DNA of 8,165 nt from Desulfobacteraceae bacterium (GTDB lineage: Bacteria > Desulfobacterota > Desulfobacteria > Desulfobacterales > Desulfatirhabdiaceae), in contig DAIEFO010000092.1 of NCBI GenBank assembly GCA_027325475.1, positions 1 to 8,165 on the forward strand. Direction: 5' to 3'. The position numbers were made by a program, and so were the translations under genes. Positions within the stretch are counted from its first letter, which is position 1; every line of letters begins with the position of its first letter. The notes under the pieces are model-generated. The model had not been told where the DNA came from. It saw nothing but the letters and a program-made list of their open reading frames with translations, and did no database searches. Below are positions 1 through 6,069 of this stretch, in pieces.

Positions 1-1
1 C

Positions 2-940
2 GAGGCGGAGTGCCCGATTTTTATTGAATATATTGACAAGATCGTGGATCTGCGAAGGGGGATGGTGGATGAAGGGTTGGTGCCGCAGTCGCTCCAGAAA
101 CCTCTGAAAGCCATCGAAAAACGAGGAAATCCCTGGGGCAAGATGGAAAAAAAGCGTGCCGAATGGACCAAATCCTTGCCGGAAACCTGTCAGGTCAAAC
201 TCTTTGAAAACGGCGATGAAGCTGAAACGCTTTATTTTGTGGACAGCATTTCTTCATATGACGACCGCATGCAGAATATTGCCCGCGCCACTGCGTGCGT
301 TCTGAGTGCAGCCGGTGAGGATTTCGGTATTCTGGGCAAAGATGAAAAAGACAGCGGCAATGAAGTCCGGCGTTTCGGTGAAGAAATGCTTTATCAGGAC
401 ATCAAAGCCCACAACACCGCCGCTATTCTGGATACCAATGTCAAAAAGATCGTTACCGCAGACCCGCATGCGTTCAATACGCTGAAAAATGAATATGCGG
501 GGCTGCCGCCGGTTGAGCATATCAGCCAAACCATTGTCCGGAGCATCAAGGCCGGGAAAATCCGATTGAAACCCGTTGAAGATGACAGCAAGATATATAC
601 CTACCATGATCCTTGCTATCTCGGAAGACACAACGGCGTATATGATGACCCCCGGCAGGCGCTGGATGCCATTCCGGGACTGCGACGGGTGGATATGCTG
701 AAAAGCCGCGACCGCTCATTCTGCTGCGGCGGCGGTGGTCTGATGCTGTTTTACGAGCCTGAAGAAGAACAGCGAATGGGTGTGCTGCGGGTTAAGATGG
801 CGCTTAAGGCCGGTGCCAATGTGATTGTGACGGCCTGTCCCTTCTGTCTTGTGAATATGGAAGATGCTATCAAGGTCAGCGGGCTGGAGGGGAAAATGGA
901 AGCCATTGATCTGTCCGAACTTATCCAGCGTCATATATAG
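2..940 (+). CDS. HdrD-like CCG-domain Fe-S oxidoreductase, C-terminal part (5' partial)
   Basis: The frame is open from base 2, so the gene starts upstream; the GTG at 44 is internal. The first visible residues (EAECPIFIEYIDKIVDLRRG) match the end of the second ferredoxin-type 4Fe-4S motif of HdrD/EMO-like proteins (last Cys plus Pro). A GNPWG motif follows, then two CCG-type domains. The second has its Cys ligands: HDPCYLGR (Cys at 614-616), FCCGGGG (722-727) and CPFC (836-847). The first keeps the surrounding motif but its ligand positions read DS, DS and DPHA instead of Cys. Relatives with an N-terminal NarI-like membrane domain pass electrons between ETF and menaquinone; whether this one has that domain lies outside the window. 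The etfBA genes just downstream support the ETF partner role. Other possibilities are a soluble HdrD or GlpC-like subunit. Family is secure; exact partner is inferred. Confidence 0.88.
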   Translation, partial: EAECPIFIEYIDKIVDLRRGMVDEGLVPQSLQKPLKAIEKRGNPWGKMEKKRAEWTKSLPETCQVKLFENGDEAETLYFVDSISSYDDRMQNIARATACVLSAAGEDFGILGKDEKDSGNEVRRFGEEMLYQDIKAHNTAAILDTNVKKIVTADPHAFNTLKNEYAGLPPVEHISQTIVRSIKAGKIRLKPVEDDSKIYTYHDPCYLGRHNGVYDDPRQALDAIPGLRRVDMLKSRDRSFCCGGGGLMLFYEPEEEQRMGVLRVKMALKAGANVIVTACPFCLVNMEDAIKVSGLEGKMEAIDLSELIQRHI

Positions 941-945
941 ATTTT

Positions 946-980
946 CAGAAAATTCATTTCACAGTGAAATTATTTTTCTG
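946..980. terminator. Imperfect palindrome just after the oxidoreductase gene
   Basis: Five bases after the stop codon lies a 35-base interrupted palindrome. The outer arms are CAGAAAA (946-952) and TTTTCTG (974-980), and the inner arms are ATTTCAC (956-962) and GTGAAAT (964-970). The inner arms are one base apart, so an RNA hairpin would open its last pairs to form a loop. The stem is AT-rich and has no clear U-tract after the right arm, although the right arm itself contains TTTT. Position suggests a transcription end, but a dimeric regulator's operator fits the symmetry equally well. Confidence 0.4.
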
Positions 981-1015
981 AGTGTCCATAGAGACAGCAT
1001 GACCTGGAACCGGAA

Positions 1016-1182
1016 GCAGGTGCCGGAAGACAGATAACAGTCCTGCAACAGTCGAGAAAAACAGATGGTGTCGCAGAAAACCCCGGGTGCAAAACGATTT
1101 GCCCCCTGTCCGTAAAGGATGCGGCGCAAGGTGACAGCCGGGCTTTTGGCGAAGCCATCAGCTTTTTTATTATCATCAGCTT
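1016..1182 (+). promoter_or_regulatory. Possible structured leader of etfBA
   Basis: The 260-base gap before etfB contains several local hairpins. GCAGG (1016-1020) can pair with CCTGC (1042-1046). GGGTGCAAA (1085-1093) can pair with TTTGCCCCC (1098-1106) around an ACGA loop with one mismatch. CTGTC (1106-1110) can pair with GACAG (1133-1137). GGCTT (1141-1145) can pair with AAGCC (1152-1156), followed by a T6 run at 1163-1168. The last hairpin plus T-run resembles an attenuator. A 9-base direct repeat CATCAGCTT sits at 1156-1164 and 1174-1182. I do not recognise a known riboswitch family and see no convincing -35/-10 pair. The pairings are read by eye and some may be chance. Confidence 0.3.
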
Positions 1183-1200
1183 ATACAGGTGGAGGAACGC

Positions 1201-1992
1201 ATGGAAATTTTGGTATGTGTGAAACGAGTACCGGATACCGCTGAAAACGAGATCGTGGTCAACGGCAAAGGAACGGATATCGAACGCGGCGATCTGGTCT
1301 ATTCGGTCAATGAGTGGGATAATTATGCGGTGGAAGAGGCCATTCAGATCCGCGATCGTGTCGGCGGAACTGTTACGGTGGTCACCGTCGGTGATGGGGA
1401 CTCCGAAGAGATTCTGCGCCGTGAAATGGCGATGGGTGCGGATAAAGGCATTCTGCTGTCCGATGACGCTTTCAATGGTTCTGATGGCAGAGGCATTGCC
1501 GCAATTTTGAAATCCGAAATTGAGAAAGGCAAATATGATTTGATTCTGACCGGCGCCCAGGCGGACGACGGTGCGGCTCAGGTGGGCGGAATGCTGGCTG
1601 CGATGCTGGATATGCCTTATGCGTCTCTGGTGAACAAGATCGAAACCGAAAGCGGCAATACCATTAAAATCGGCCGTGAAATCGAAGGTGGCAATCAGGA
1701 GATGAGCGAGATTGATCTGCCTTGCGTGCTGTCCATTCAAACCGGCATCAACGAACCCCGGTATGTCGGTATTCGCGGCATCCGAAAAGTGGCTTCCGTT
1801 GAAATTCCGGTTCATGGCGCCGGCGATCTAGGCATTGCCGCCGGTTCTGTTGGTGCTGCCGGCGCTAAAGTGAAGCGGGTGGATTATTTTATACCGCCTG
1901 CAGGTGAAGGCGCCGAAATCCTTGAAGGCAGCTCTGATGAAATTGCTGAAAAACTGATTGAACTCTTGAAGTCCAAAGGAGGGATAAAATAA
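1201..1992 (+). CDS. etfB: Electron transfer flavoprotein, beta subunit
   Basis: A 263-residue EtfB, normal length for the family. It pairs with EtfA to form the soluble cytoplasmic FAD/AMP heterodimer that accepts electrons from acyl-CoA dehydrogenases. The N-terminus MEILVCVKRVPDTAENEI is the typical EtfB opening. The GAQADDGAAQVG stretch (118-129) corresponds to the nucleotide-binding loop, and residues 159-180 (GREIEGGNQEMSEIDLP, then SIQ) match the EtfB signature. The ATG at 1201 is chosen because GGAGG (1191-1195) lies five bases upstream; an in-frame GTG at 1189 overlaps that ribosome binding site. The stop overlaps the etfA start, indicating translational coupling. The neighbouring CCG oxidoreductase suggests delivery of beta-oxidation electrons to quinone. 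I cannot tell from sequence alone whether this ETF bifurcates. Confidence 0.95.
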   Translation: MEILVCVKRVPDTAENEIVVNGKGTDIERGDLVYSVNEWDNYAVEEAIQIRDRVGGTVTVVTVGDGDSEEILRREMAMGADKGILLSDDAFNGSDGRGIAAILKSEIEKGKYDLILTGAQADDGAAQVGGMLAAMLDMPYASLVNKIETESGNTIKIGREIEGGNQEMSEIDLPCVLSIQTGINEPRYVGIRGIRKVASVEIPVHGAGDLGIAAGSVGAAGAKVKRVDYFIPPAGEGAEILEGSSDEIAEKLIELLKSKGGIK

Positions 1993-2963
1993 TGACCCAG
2001 CCGATTTTTGCATATATTGCACATAAAAATGGGGTTGCCGATGATTCAGCGCTGGAACTGATTGTGGCGGCCAAAAAAATAGATCCGTCGGCTTCTGTGA
2101 CGGCCATTGTCTGCGGTAATGGCGCGGAGCTGGACAGTGTTTGTACGGCCATGGCTGCCGTTTATCCGGAAGTCTGGAAGGTCTCCAATCCGGCGCTGGC
2201 GTATCCCAATGCGGAAGTCATCCGGGGCGTACTGGTCAACCTGCTGCCGGCTGGCGCCGTTATGCTGGTGCCGCATGACACGTTCGGCATGGATTTGTCT
2301 CCGGGCTTGTCCATCAAGCTGAACGCTGCTTTTGTATCCGATGTCGTCGGCATTGAAGGCGTGGATGGCTCTGCCTTGAAAGCAGTGCGTCAGGAATTCG
2401 GCGGACAGGTCAGCACGCATATTCACTGTGATATGGCGTCCGGCGTTGTCCTGAATATCCGTTCCGGCGCTTTTCTGGCCGATGACAGCAAGGCTTCCGG
2501 CGCTGTGGCGGATAAATCCGGTCAGGCCGGCGACTGCAAGGCCAAACGCCGCTTCATCGAAGTAGTGGCGGCTGAAGTCGGCGATGTGGATATCACCAAA
2601 TCGGATGTGCTGGTGTCCGTTGGGCGTGGTATCGAAGAGCAGGACAATATTGCCATTGCTCAGGAGCTGGCCGATACGATCGGTGCTGTGGTGTCCTGCT
2701 CCAGACCGATCGTGGATGCCAAATGGCTGGAAAAAGCCCGTCAGGTCGGAACCTCCGGCAAGACGGTAAAGCCCAAAGTTTATATTGCGCTGGGCATCAG
2801 CGGCTCCTTTCAGCATCTGGGCGGTCTCAAGGGAAATCCGTTTATTGTCGCCATCAACAAGAATCCCAAAGCGCCGATTTTTCAGGTGGCTGATATCGGA
2901 GTCGTTCTGGATCTGCTGGAATTCGTGCCTGAGTTAACAGAAAAGATCAAGGAAATGAAATAA
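1992..2963 (+). CDS. etfA: Electron transfer flavoprotein, alpha subunit
   Basis: A 323-residue EtfA, the FAD-carrying partner of EtfB. The N-terminal half is the ETF alpha/beta fold (about 1-190). The C-terminal FAD domain begins near SDVLVSVGRGI (204-214). It shows the flavin-contacting SR (Arg238), a QVGTSGK loop (251-257), the GISGSFQHLGG signature (268-278) with His275, and IVAIN (285-289) followed by APIFQVADIGVV. The usual QVGQTG loop reads QVGTSG here, so the Thr whose hydroxyl contacts flavin N5 in studied ETFs is a Ser, a conservative change. The ATG overlaps the etfB stop by one base (TAATG), with AAAGGAGGG (about 1976-1984) as ribosome binding site. The product should be made stoichiometrically with EtfB. 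Confidence 0.95.
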   Translation: MTQPIFAYIAHKNGVADDSALELIVAAKKIDPSASVTAIVCGNGAELDSVCTAMAAVYPEVWKVSNPALAYPNAEVIRGVLVNLLPAGAVMLVPHDTFGMDLSPGLSIKLNAAFVSDVVGIEGVDGSALKAVRQEFGGQVSTHIHCDMASGVVLNIRSGAFLADDSKASGAVADKSGQAGDCKAKRRFIEVVAAEVGDVDITKSDVLVSVGRGIEEQDNIAIAQELADTIGAVVSCSRPIVDAKWLEKARQVGTSGKTVKPKVYIALGISGSFQHLGGLKGNPFIVAINKNPKAPIFQVADIGVVLDLLEFVPELTEKIKEMK

Positions 2964-2969
2964 CGGGAA

Positions 2970-2999
2970 GGTAAGGGGTTCATCTGCTTTTCCCTTATC
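2970..2999 (+). terminator. Weak hairpin after etfA
   Basis: Seven bases past the etfA stop, GGTAAGGG (2970-2977) can pair with CCCTTATC (2992-2999), eight pairs including one G-U, around a 14-base loop. No uninterrupted U-tract follows (the next bases are TGGTTGTAATTTTA), so this would be a poor intrinsic terminator. The larger palindromic repeat at 3091-3214 may also help end or stabilise the etfBA transcript. Confidence 0.35.
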
Positions 3000-3090
3000 T
3001 GGTTGTAATTTTATGTCTATTGTCAGCCGGTCGTCCTGTGTGGCATATTGGGCCGTCGGCTGGCGAAGACATTACCTCGCACCAATCTCT

Positions 3091-3214
3091 GACGGCTTCG
3101 TAAAATGTTCGCAGGCAAGACGTGCAAATCCCGAGGAATGGAGCGTACCTGTCGTACGCTGCAATAACGAAGGATGCAGCATAGCGCAGCATGCGAACAT
3201 TTGTCGAAACCGTC
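3091..3214 (+). repeat. Palindromic intergenic repeat, copy 1 (MITE-like)
   Basis: A 124-bp element bounded by 23-base inverted ends (3091-3113 and 3192-3214) that pair at 20 of 23 positions. It begins GACGGCTTCGTAAAA and ends in CGAAACCGTC. A central hairpin has AGCGTAC (3142-3148) and GTACGCT (3154-3160) around CTGTC. The reverse complement of 5919-6043 aligns along nearly its whole length, including GCAGGCAAG and ACGAAGGATGCAGC. It has no protein-coding capacity beyond chance frames. The imperfect flanks ATCTCT (3085-3090) and ATTTCT (3215-3220) might be a decayed target duplication but are weak evidence. Around it, 3000-3090 and 3215-3300 show nothing I can name. Confidence 0.85.
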
Positions 3215-3301
3215 ATTTCTTTTTTGCTCCTGTTTCCTGAAAGAGGGGGCATGTCATCCACGCAGATTCCCTGCCGAATATCAAAAGCATATTGCTGCTG
3301 C

Positions 3302-3331
3302 TTGACACTGCAAGACAGTTCACGGTAGTAT
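3302..3331 (+). promoter_or_regulatory. Candidate sigma70-type promoter of the mla operon
   Basis: A perfect -35 hexamer TTGACA (3302-3307) is followed after 18 bases by TAGTAT (3326-3331), which matches the -10 consensus at four of six positions. Transcription would start near 3338, about 40 bases before mlaE. An alternative TATTAT at 3329-3334 would need a 21-base spacer, too long for a normal promoter. The ribosome binding site AAGGGG (3365-3370) lies six bases before the mlaE ATG. The location between two unrelated operons supports a promoter here. Confidence 0.5.
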
Positions 3332-3376
3332 TATAGGATACGATAGAAAAAAATCAGTACAACAAAGGGGTTATCC

Positions 3377-4180
3377 ATGACAATTCTGTCCGGAGGCAAA
3401 ACACTGGTTGCCGCTCTGGGCCGTCAGACCTTGGCGCCAATCCGCAATTTGGGAAAATTGGGGACATTTTTTTTCTGGGGCTTGGTCAATATCTTTACGC
3501 TGCCGTTTCAGTTTTATAAGGTTATTGAACAGGTCTGCTTTATTGGCGCAAAATCGGTTTTTGTCATTACGCTGACCGGCGCCTTTACCGGCATGGTGCT
3601 GGGGCTTCAGGGATATTATGCGCTAACAAAATTCGGTTCCGAAGGCATGCTGGGCTCTGCAGTGGCATTGTCGCTTATTCGTGAGATGGGCCCCGTGCTG
3701 ACGGCCGTCATGGTGATCGGCAGGGCAGGCTCGGCGATGGCCGCCGAGATTGGCATCATGCGCATCTCCGAACAGATTGACGCTCTGGAAACCATGAGCA
3801 TCGACCCTGTCCGGTTTCTGGTCAGTCCCAGAATCGCAGCGGCGGTTATCAGCTTTCCCTTGTTGACGGCGCTCTTCGATGTCATTGGTATCATCGGCGG
3901 TTATCTGACGGGTTCGATGCTTCTGGGCATTAATTCCGGCGTTTATTTCGCGCGGGTTGAATCGAGCGTTCTGATGAAAGATGTAACCGGGGGATTTATC
4001 AAAGCGGTCGTTTTTGCTTTGGTCGTAGTGGCCATTTGCTGTTTTAAGGGGTTTTATACCCATCTCAGCAAGGAAGGTTTCGGTTCCAAGGGCGTCAGTC
4101 TTTCCACGACATCGGCTGTGGTGATTTCCTGTGTGCTCGTGCTTGTAACCGATTATGTGCTGACATCCATCCTGCTGTAA
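3377..4180 (+). CDS. mlaE: MlaE-family lipid ABC transporter permease
   Basis: A 267-residue inner-membrane permease of the MlaE/YrbE family, normal length. MlaE forms the transmembrane core of the MlaFEDB complex that moves phospholipids between the inner membrane and the periplasmic MCE ring. Family hallmarks are the amphipathic N-terminus (about 15-50), GAFTGMVLGLQGYYAL (68-83), the SLIREMGPVLTAVMVIGRAG stretch (99-118), and RISEQIDALETMSIDPVRFLVSPR (129-152), whose EQIDAL segment contacts the ATPase. Hydrophobic segments lie around 58-80, 94-116, 152-182, 207-224 and 246-266. The start is supported by AAAGGGG six bases upstream. mlaF follows after nine bases, so the two are co-transcribed. 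Substrate is inferred from the family; a related MCE system could carry other lipids. Confidence 0.95.
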   Translation: MTILSGGKTLVAALGRQTLAPIRNLGKLGTFFFWGLVNIFTLPFQFYKVIEQVCFIGAKSVFVITLTGAFTGMVLGLQGYYALTKFGSEGMLGSAVALSLIREMGPVLTAVMVIGRAGSAMAAEIGIMRISEQIDALETMSIDPVRFLVSPRIAAAVISFPLLTALFDVIGIIGGYLTGSMLLGINSGVYFARVESSVLMKDVTGGFIKAVVFALVVVAICCFKGFYTHLSKEGFGSKGVSLSTTSAVVISCVLVLVTDYVLTSILL

Positions 4181-4189
4181 GGAAACACC

Positions 4190-5401
4190 ATGACAACGCC
4201 ACTGATTCAACTGCGTGATATTCATAAAACGTTTGGTTCCAACCCGGTATTAAACGGTGTCAATCTGAACATATACCGGGGAGAAATCACCACCATTATC
4301 GGTAAGAGCGGTGGCGGTAAAAGTGTACTGCTCAAGCATATCATCGGTCTTCTCGAACCGGATTCCGGTGAAATCCTGCTGGATGGCCTGCCGCTTTCAG
4401 CCATGAAAAAGTCCGATCGCAAATCCCTGAAACAAAAATTCAGCTATATGTTTCAAGGCAATGCGTTGTTTGATTCATTGAATGTGTATGAAAATGTCGC
4501 TTTGCCGTTAAAGGAAAAAACATCCCTTCCGGAGCGGGAAATCCGGAAACGGGCGGGTGAAAAGATGGCGCAACTGGATATCGCCGGCATTGGGGACCGT
4601 TATCCGGCAGAGATTTCCGGAGGCATGAAAAAACGGGTGGCACTGGCCAGGGCGCTTATCACCAATCCGGAAATCATTCTGTTCGATGAACCAACCACGG
4701 GCCTTGATCCCATCCGCAAAAACGCGGTGCATGGCATGATATCCGATTACCAGAAAAAATTCGGCTTTACCGGCGTGGTGGTCAGTCACGAAATCCCGGA
4801 TATTTTTTATATCTCCCAGCGGATTGCCATGCTGAACAACGGCCGCATCATATTTGAGGGAAGTCCGGATGAAATTCAGCAGGCGCAGGTTCCTGAAATT
4901 CAGAATTTCATTTATGGCATGGAAAACCGCCGGAGCGGTTTCAACGGTTCCGGCCATCAAACCTATGTCGAACAAAGGTTCAATCAGGAAAAACTGCGAC
5001 TGTGTGACCATAACATCACCTTTTCGCTGATTATCTTCACACTGGAAAATTTCAGTGAAATCACCGAGCATGCGGATCACATGGCCGGGCAGACGGTATT
5101 GACCAACCTGACAGATCGAATCCGCCATCATATCAATATCACGGATTCCTGTTCCAGGTGCGGGCTGAACAAAATCGCCCTGCTTCTTTCCAATACCGAT
5201 ATCGAACAGGCGCGTGCTTTTTGTCAGCGTCTTTCCAAAGAAATCAAGGGCGATGATCTGCTCGATATCAAACCCTATCCCGGATTCTGCTTTTCAATAA
5301 GGGCGGGCTTTGCGCAGGCAACGCGGGATTGCAGCCTGGAAGCTCTTATGGAAAAAGCGGAATCCACCTCGAATCCGTTTTATACATTCAATATTTTCTG
5401 A
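4190..5401 (+). CDS. mlaF: MlaF-type ABC ATPase fused to a degenerate GGDEF-like domain
   Basis: At 403 residues this is about 130-150 longer than usual MlaF. Residues 1-245 are a complete ABC ATPase: Walker A GKSGGGKS (38-45), Q-loop Gln89, signature SGGMKKR (143-149, the Met being usual in MlaF), Walker B with Asp166 and catalytic Glu167, D-loop GLDP (171-174) and H-loop His200. It should power MlaE on the cytoplasmic side. After a polar linker (about 246-260), residues 262-390 resemble a diguanylate cyclase fold. FSLIIFTLENFSEI aligns with the domain's first strand and helix, HMAGQTVL with GHxxGDxxL, RCGLNKIALLL (323-333) with RxGGDEFxxLL, and FSIRAGFAQA with the final SxGxA strand. GGDEF reads GLNKI, metal and substrate residues are replaced, and the I-site RxxD reads NITD, so cyclase activity is not expected. 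Ribosome binding site AAGGA is at 4179-4183. ATPase call is firm; the tail assignment rests on motif alignment. Confidence 0.9.
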   Translation: MTTPLIQLRDIHKTFGSNPVLNGVNLNIYRGEITTIIGKSGGGKSVLLKHIIGLLEPDSGEILLDGLPLSAMKKSDRKSLKQKFSYMFQGNALFDSLNVYENVALPLKEKTSLPEREIRKRAGEKMAQLDIAGIGDRYPAEISGGMKKRVALARALITNPEIILFDEPTTGLDPIRKNAVHGMISDYQKKFGFTGVVVSHEIPDIFYISQRIAMLNNGRIIFEGSPDEIQQAQVPEIQNFIYGMENRRSGFNGSGHQTYVEQRFNQEKLRLCDHNITFSLIIFTLENFSEITEHADHMAGQTVLTNLTDRIRHHINITDSCSRCGLNKIALLLSNTDIEQARAFCQRLSKEIKGDDLLDIKPYPGFCFSIRAGFAQATRDCSLEALMEKAESTSNPFYTFNIF

Positions 5402-5417
5402 TATATGTGGAGGCGTT

Positions 5418-5864
5418 ATGCGGAAATCATCCATTGAAATGTCCGTCGGTATTTTTATGCTGATCGGAATTCTTTGCGTTGGATACCTGACCATTAAACT
5501 TGGCAGGATGGAATTGCTGGGAAGTGATTTTTATGAACTCAAAGCCCTGTTTAAATCGGTCAACGGTGTAAAACCCGGCACTCAGATAGAAATTGCCGGT
5601 GTGCCGGTCGGCCAGGTCGGAAGCATCCAGCTGGATCAGAAACATGACATGGCGCTGATATGGCTGAAGATCAAAAAAGGCGTTGTCTTGACAGACGATG
5701 TGATTGCTTCTGTCAAAACCTCCGGATTGATTGGAGACCGTTATATCAAGCTGACGCCCGGAGGTTCGGACAAAGTCCTGAAGCCCGGCGATCAGATCAC
5801 CGACACCGAACCCCCGGTCGATATTGAAGACCTCATCAGTAAATATGTGTTCGGAAGCGTTTGA
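5418..5864 (+). CDS. mlaD: MlaD-like MCE-domain lipid-binding protein
   Basis: A 148-residue MCE protein, anchored in the inner membrane by one helix (about 9-28) with the MCE barrel in the periplasm (about 38-117). The MCE motifs are visible: LKALFKSVNGVKPGTQIEIAG (41-61), VPVGQVGSI, and TSGLIGDRYIKLTPGG (101-116), followed by a short tail PPVDIEDLISKYVFGSV. MlaD proteins form a hexameric ring on MlaE and pass phospholipid through a central pore. This one is shorter than the 183-residue E. coli MlaD, mostly because of a shorter C-terminal helix. The ATG at 5418 follows GGAGG (5409-5413) by four bases; the frame is open further upstream into mlaF but that part is a shadow. Sixteen bases separate it from mlaF. 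No MlaC or MlaB gene follows. Confidence 0.93.
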   Translation: MRKSSIEMSVGIFMLIGILCVGYLTIKLGRMELLGSDFYELKALFKSVNGVKPGTQIEIAGVPVGQVGSIQLDQKHDMALIWLKIKKGVVLTDDVIASVKTSGLIGDRYIKLTPGGSDKVLKPGDQITDTEPPVDIEDLISKYVFGSV

Positions 5865-5918
5865 TGTATGGCTTTTGTGAACGGTAATCTCACTTCATTG
5901 TCGAAAGAAACAGACCTT

Positions 5919-6069
5919 GACGGCTTCGTAAAAAGTCCGGAGACTGCGTTGCGCTGCATCCTTCGTCGTTGCAGCGTACCCAAAAGTACGCTTCACTCCT
6001 CAGGATTTGCACGCCTTGCCTGCGAACTTTTTACAAAGCCGTCCCAAAATCGACTTTTTACGAGGGCAT
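5919..6069 (-). repeat. Palindromic intergenic repeat, copy 2, with possible target-site duplication
   Basis: On the minus strand this matches copy 1 at 3091-3214. The core runs 5919-6043, with 23-base inverted ends (5919-5941 and 6021-6043) pairing at 20 of 23. The central hairpin AGCGTAC (5973-5979) / GTACGCT (5986-5992) has a different loop (CCAAAA) from copy 1. A further end-like segment GACTTTTTACGAGGGCAT (6052-6069) repeats the terminal motif, as if the element were extended or compound. CAGACCTT occurs exactly on both sides (5911-5918 and 6070-6077), which looks like an 8-bp target-site duplication. Chance frames through the element (5868-6086 and the upstream extension of argS) give repeat-derived peptides, not genes. 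No transposase is present, so movement would need help in trans. Confidence 0.85.

Noticed and set aside
1141..1168. Possible sigma54 (-24/-12) promoter before etfB
   Set aside because: The GG and GC dinucleotides are 11 bases apart instead of 10 and the flanking consensus is poor.
1189..1200. GTG start for etfB at 1189
   Set aside because: It lies on the GGAGG ribosome binding site that serves the ATG at 1201, and EtfB proteins begin with the MEILVCVKR-type sequence.
970..1815. 281-codon minus-strand open frame across etfB and its leader
   Set aside because: It is antisense to a certain gene, has a His/Asn/Arg-rich low-information composition and no recognisable motif; a shadow of etfB codon use.
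2046..2816. 256-codon minus-strand open frame inside etfA
   Set aside because: Fully antisense to etfA with no domain signal or ribosome binding site.
3085..3220. Target-site duplication around repeat copy 1
   Set aside because: ATCTCT and ATTTCT match at five of six bases in a T-rich context; too weak to claim.
2995..3261. Small open frames on both strands between etfA and mlaE (88 and 75 codons)
   Set aside because: They are built mostly from repeat copy 1; the minus-strand peptide shares a CLRTFYEAV-like stretch with the frame in copy 2, as expected of translated repeat DNA.
3623..4225. 200-codon minus-strand open frame inside mlaE
   Set aside because: Antisense to the conserved MlaE core; composition typical of a shadow frame.
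4508..5131. 207-codon minus-strand open frame across the mlaF ATPase and GGDEF-like part
   Set aside because: Antisense shadow; the plus-strand frame shows clear motifs on both sides of it.
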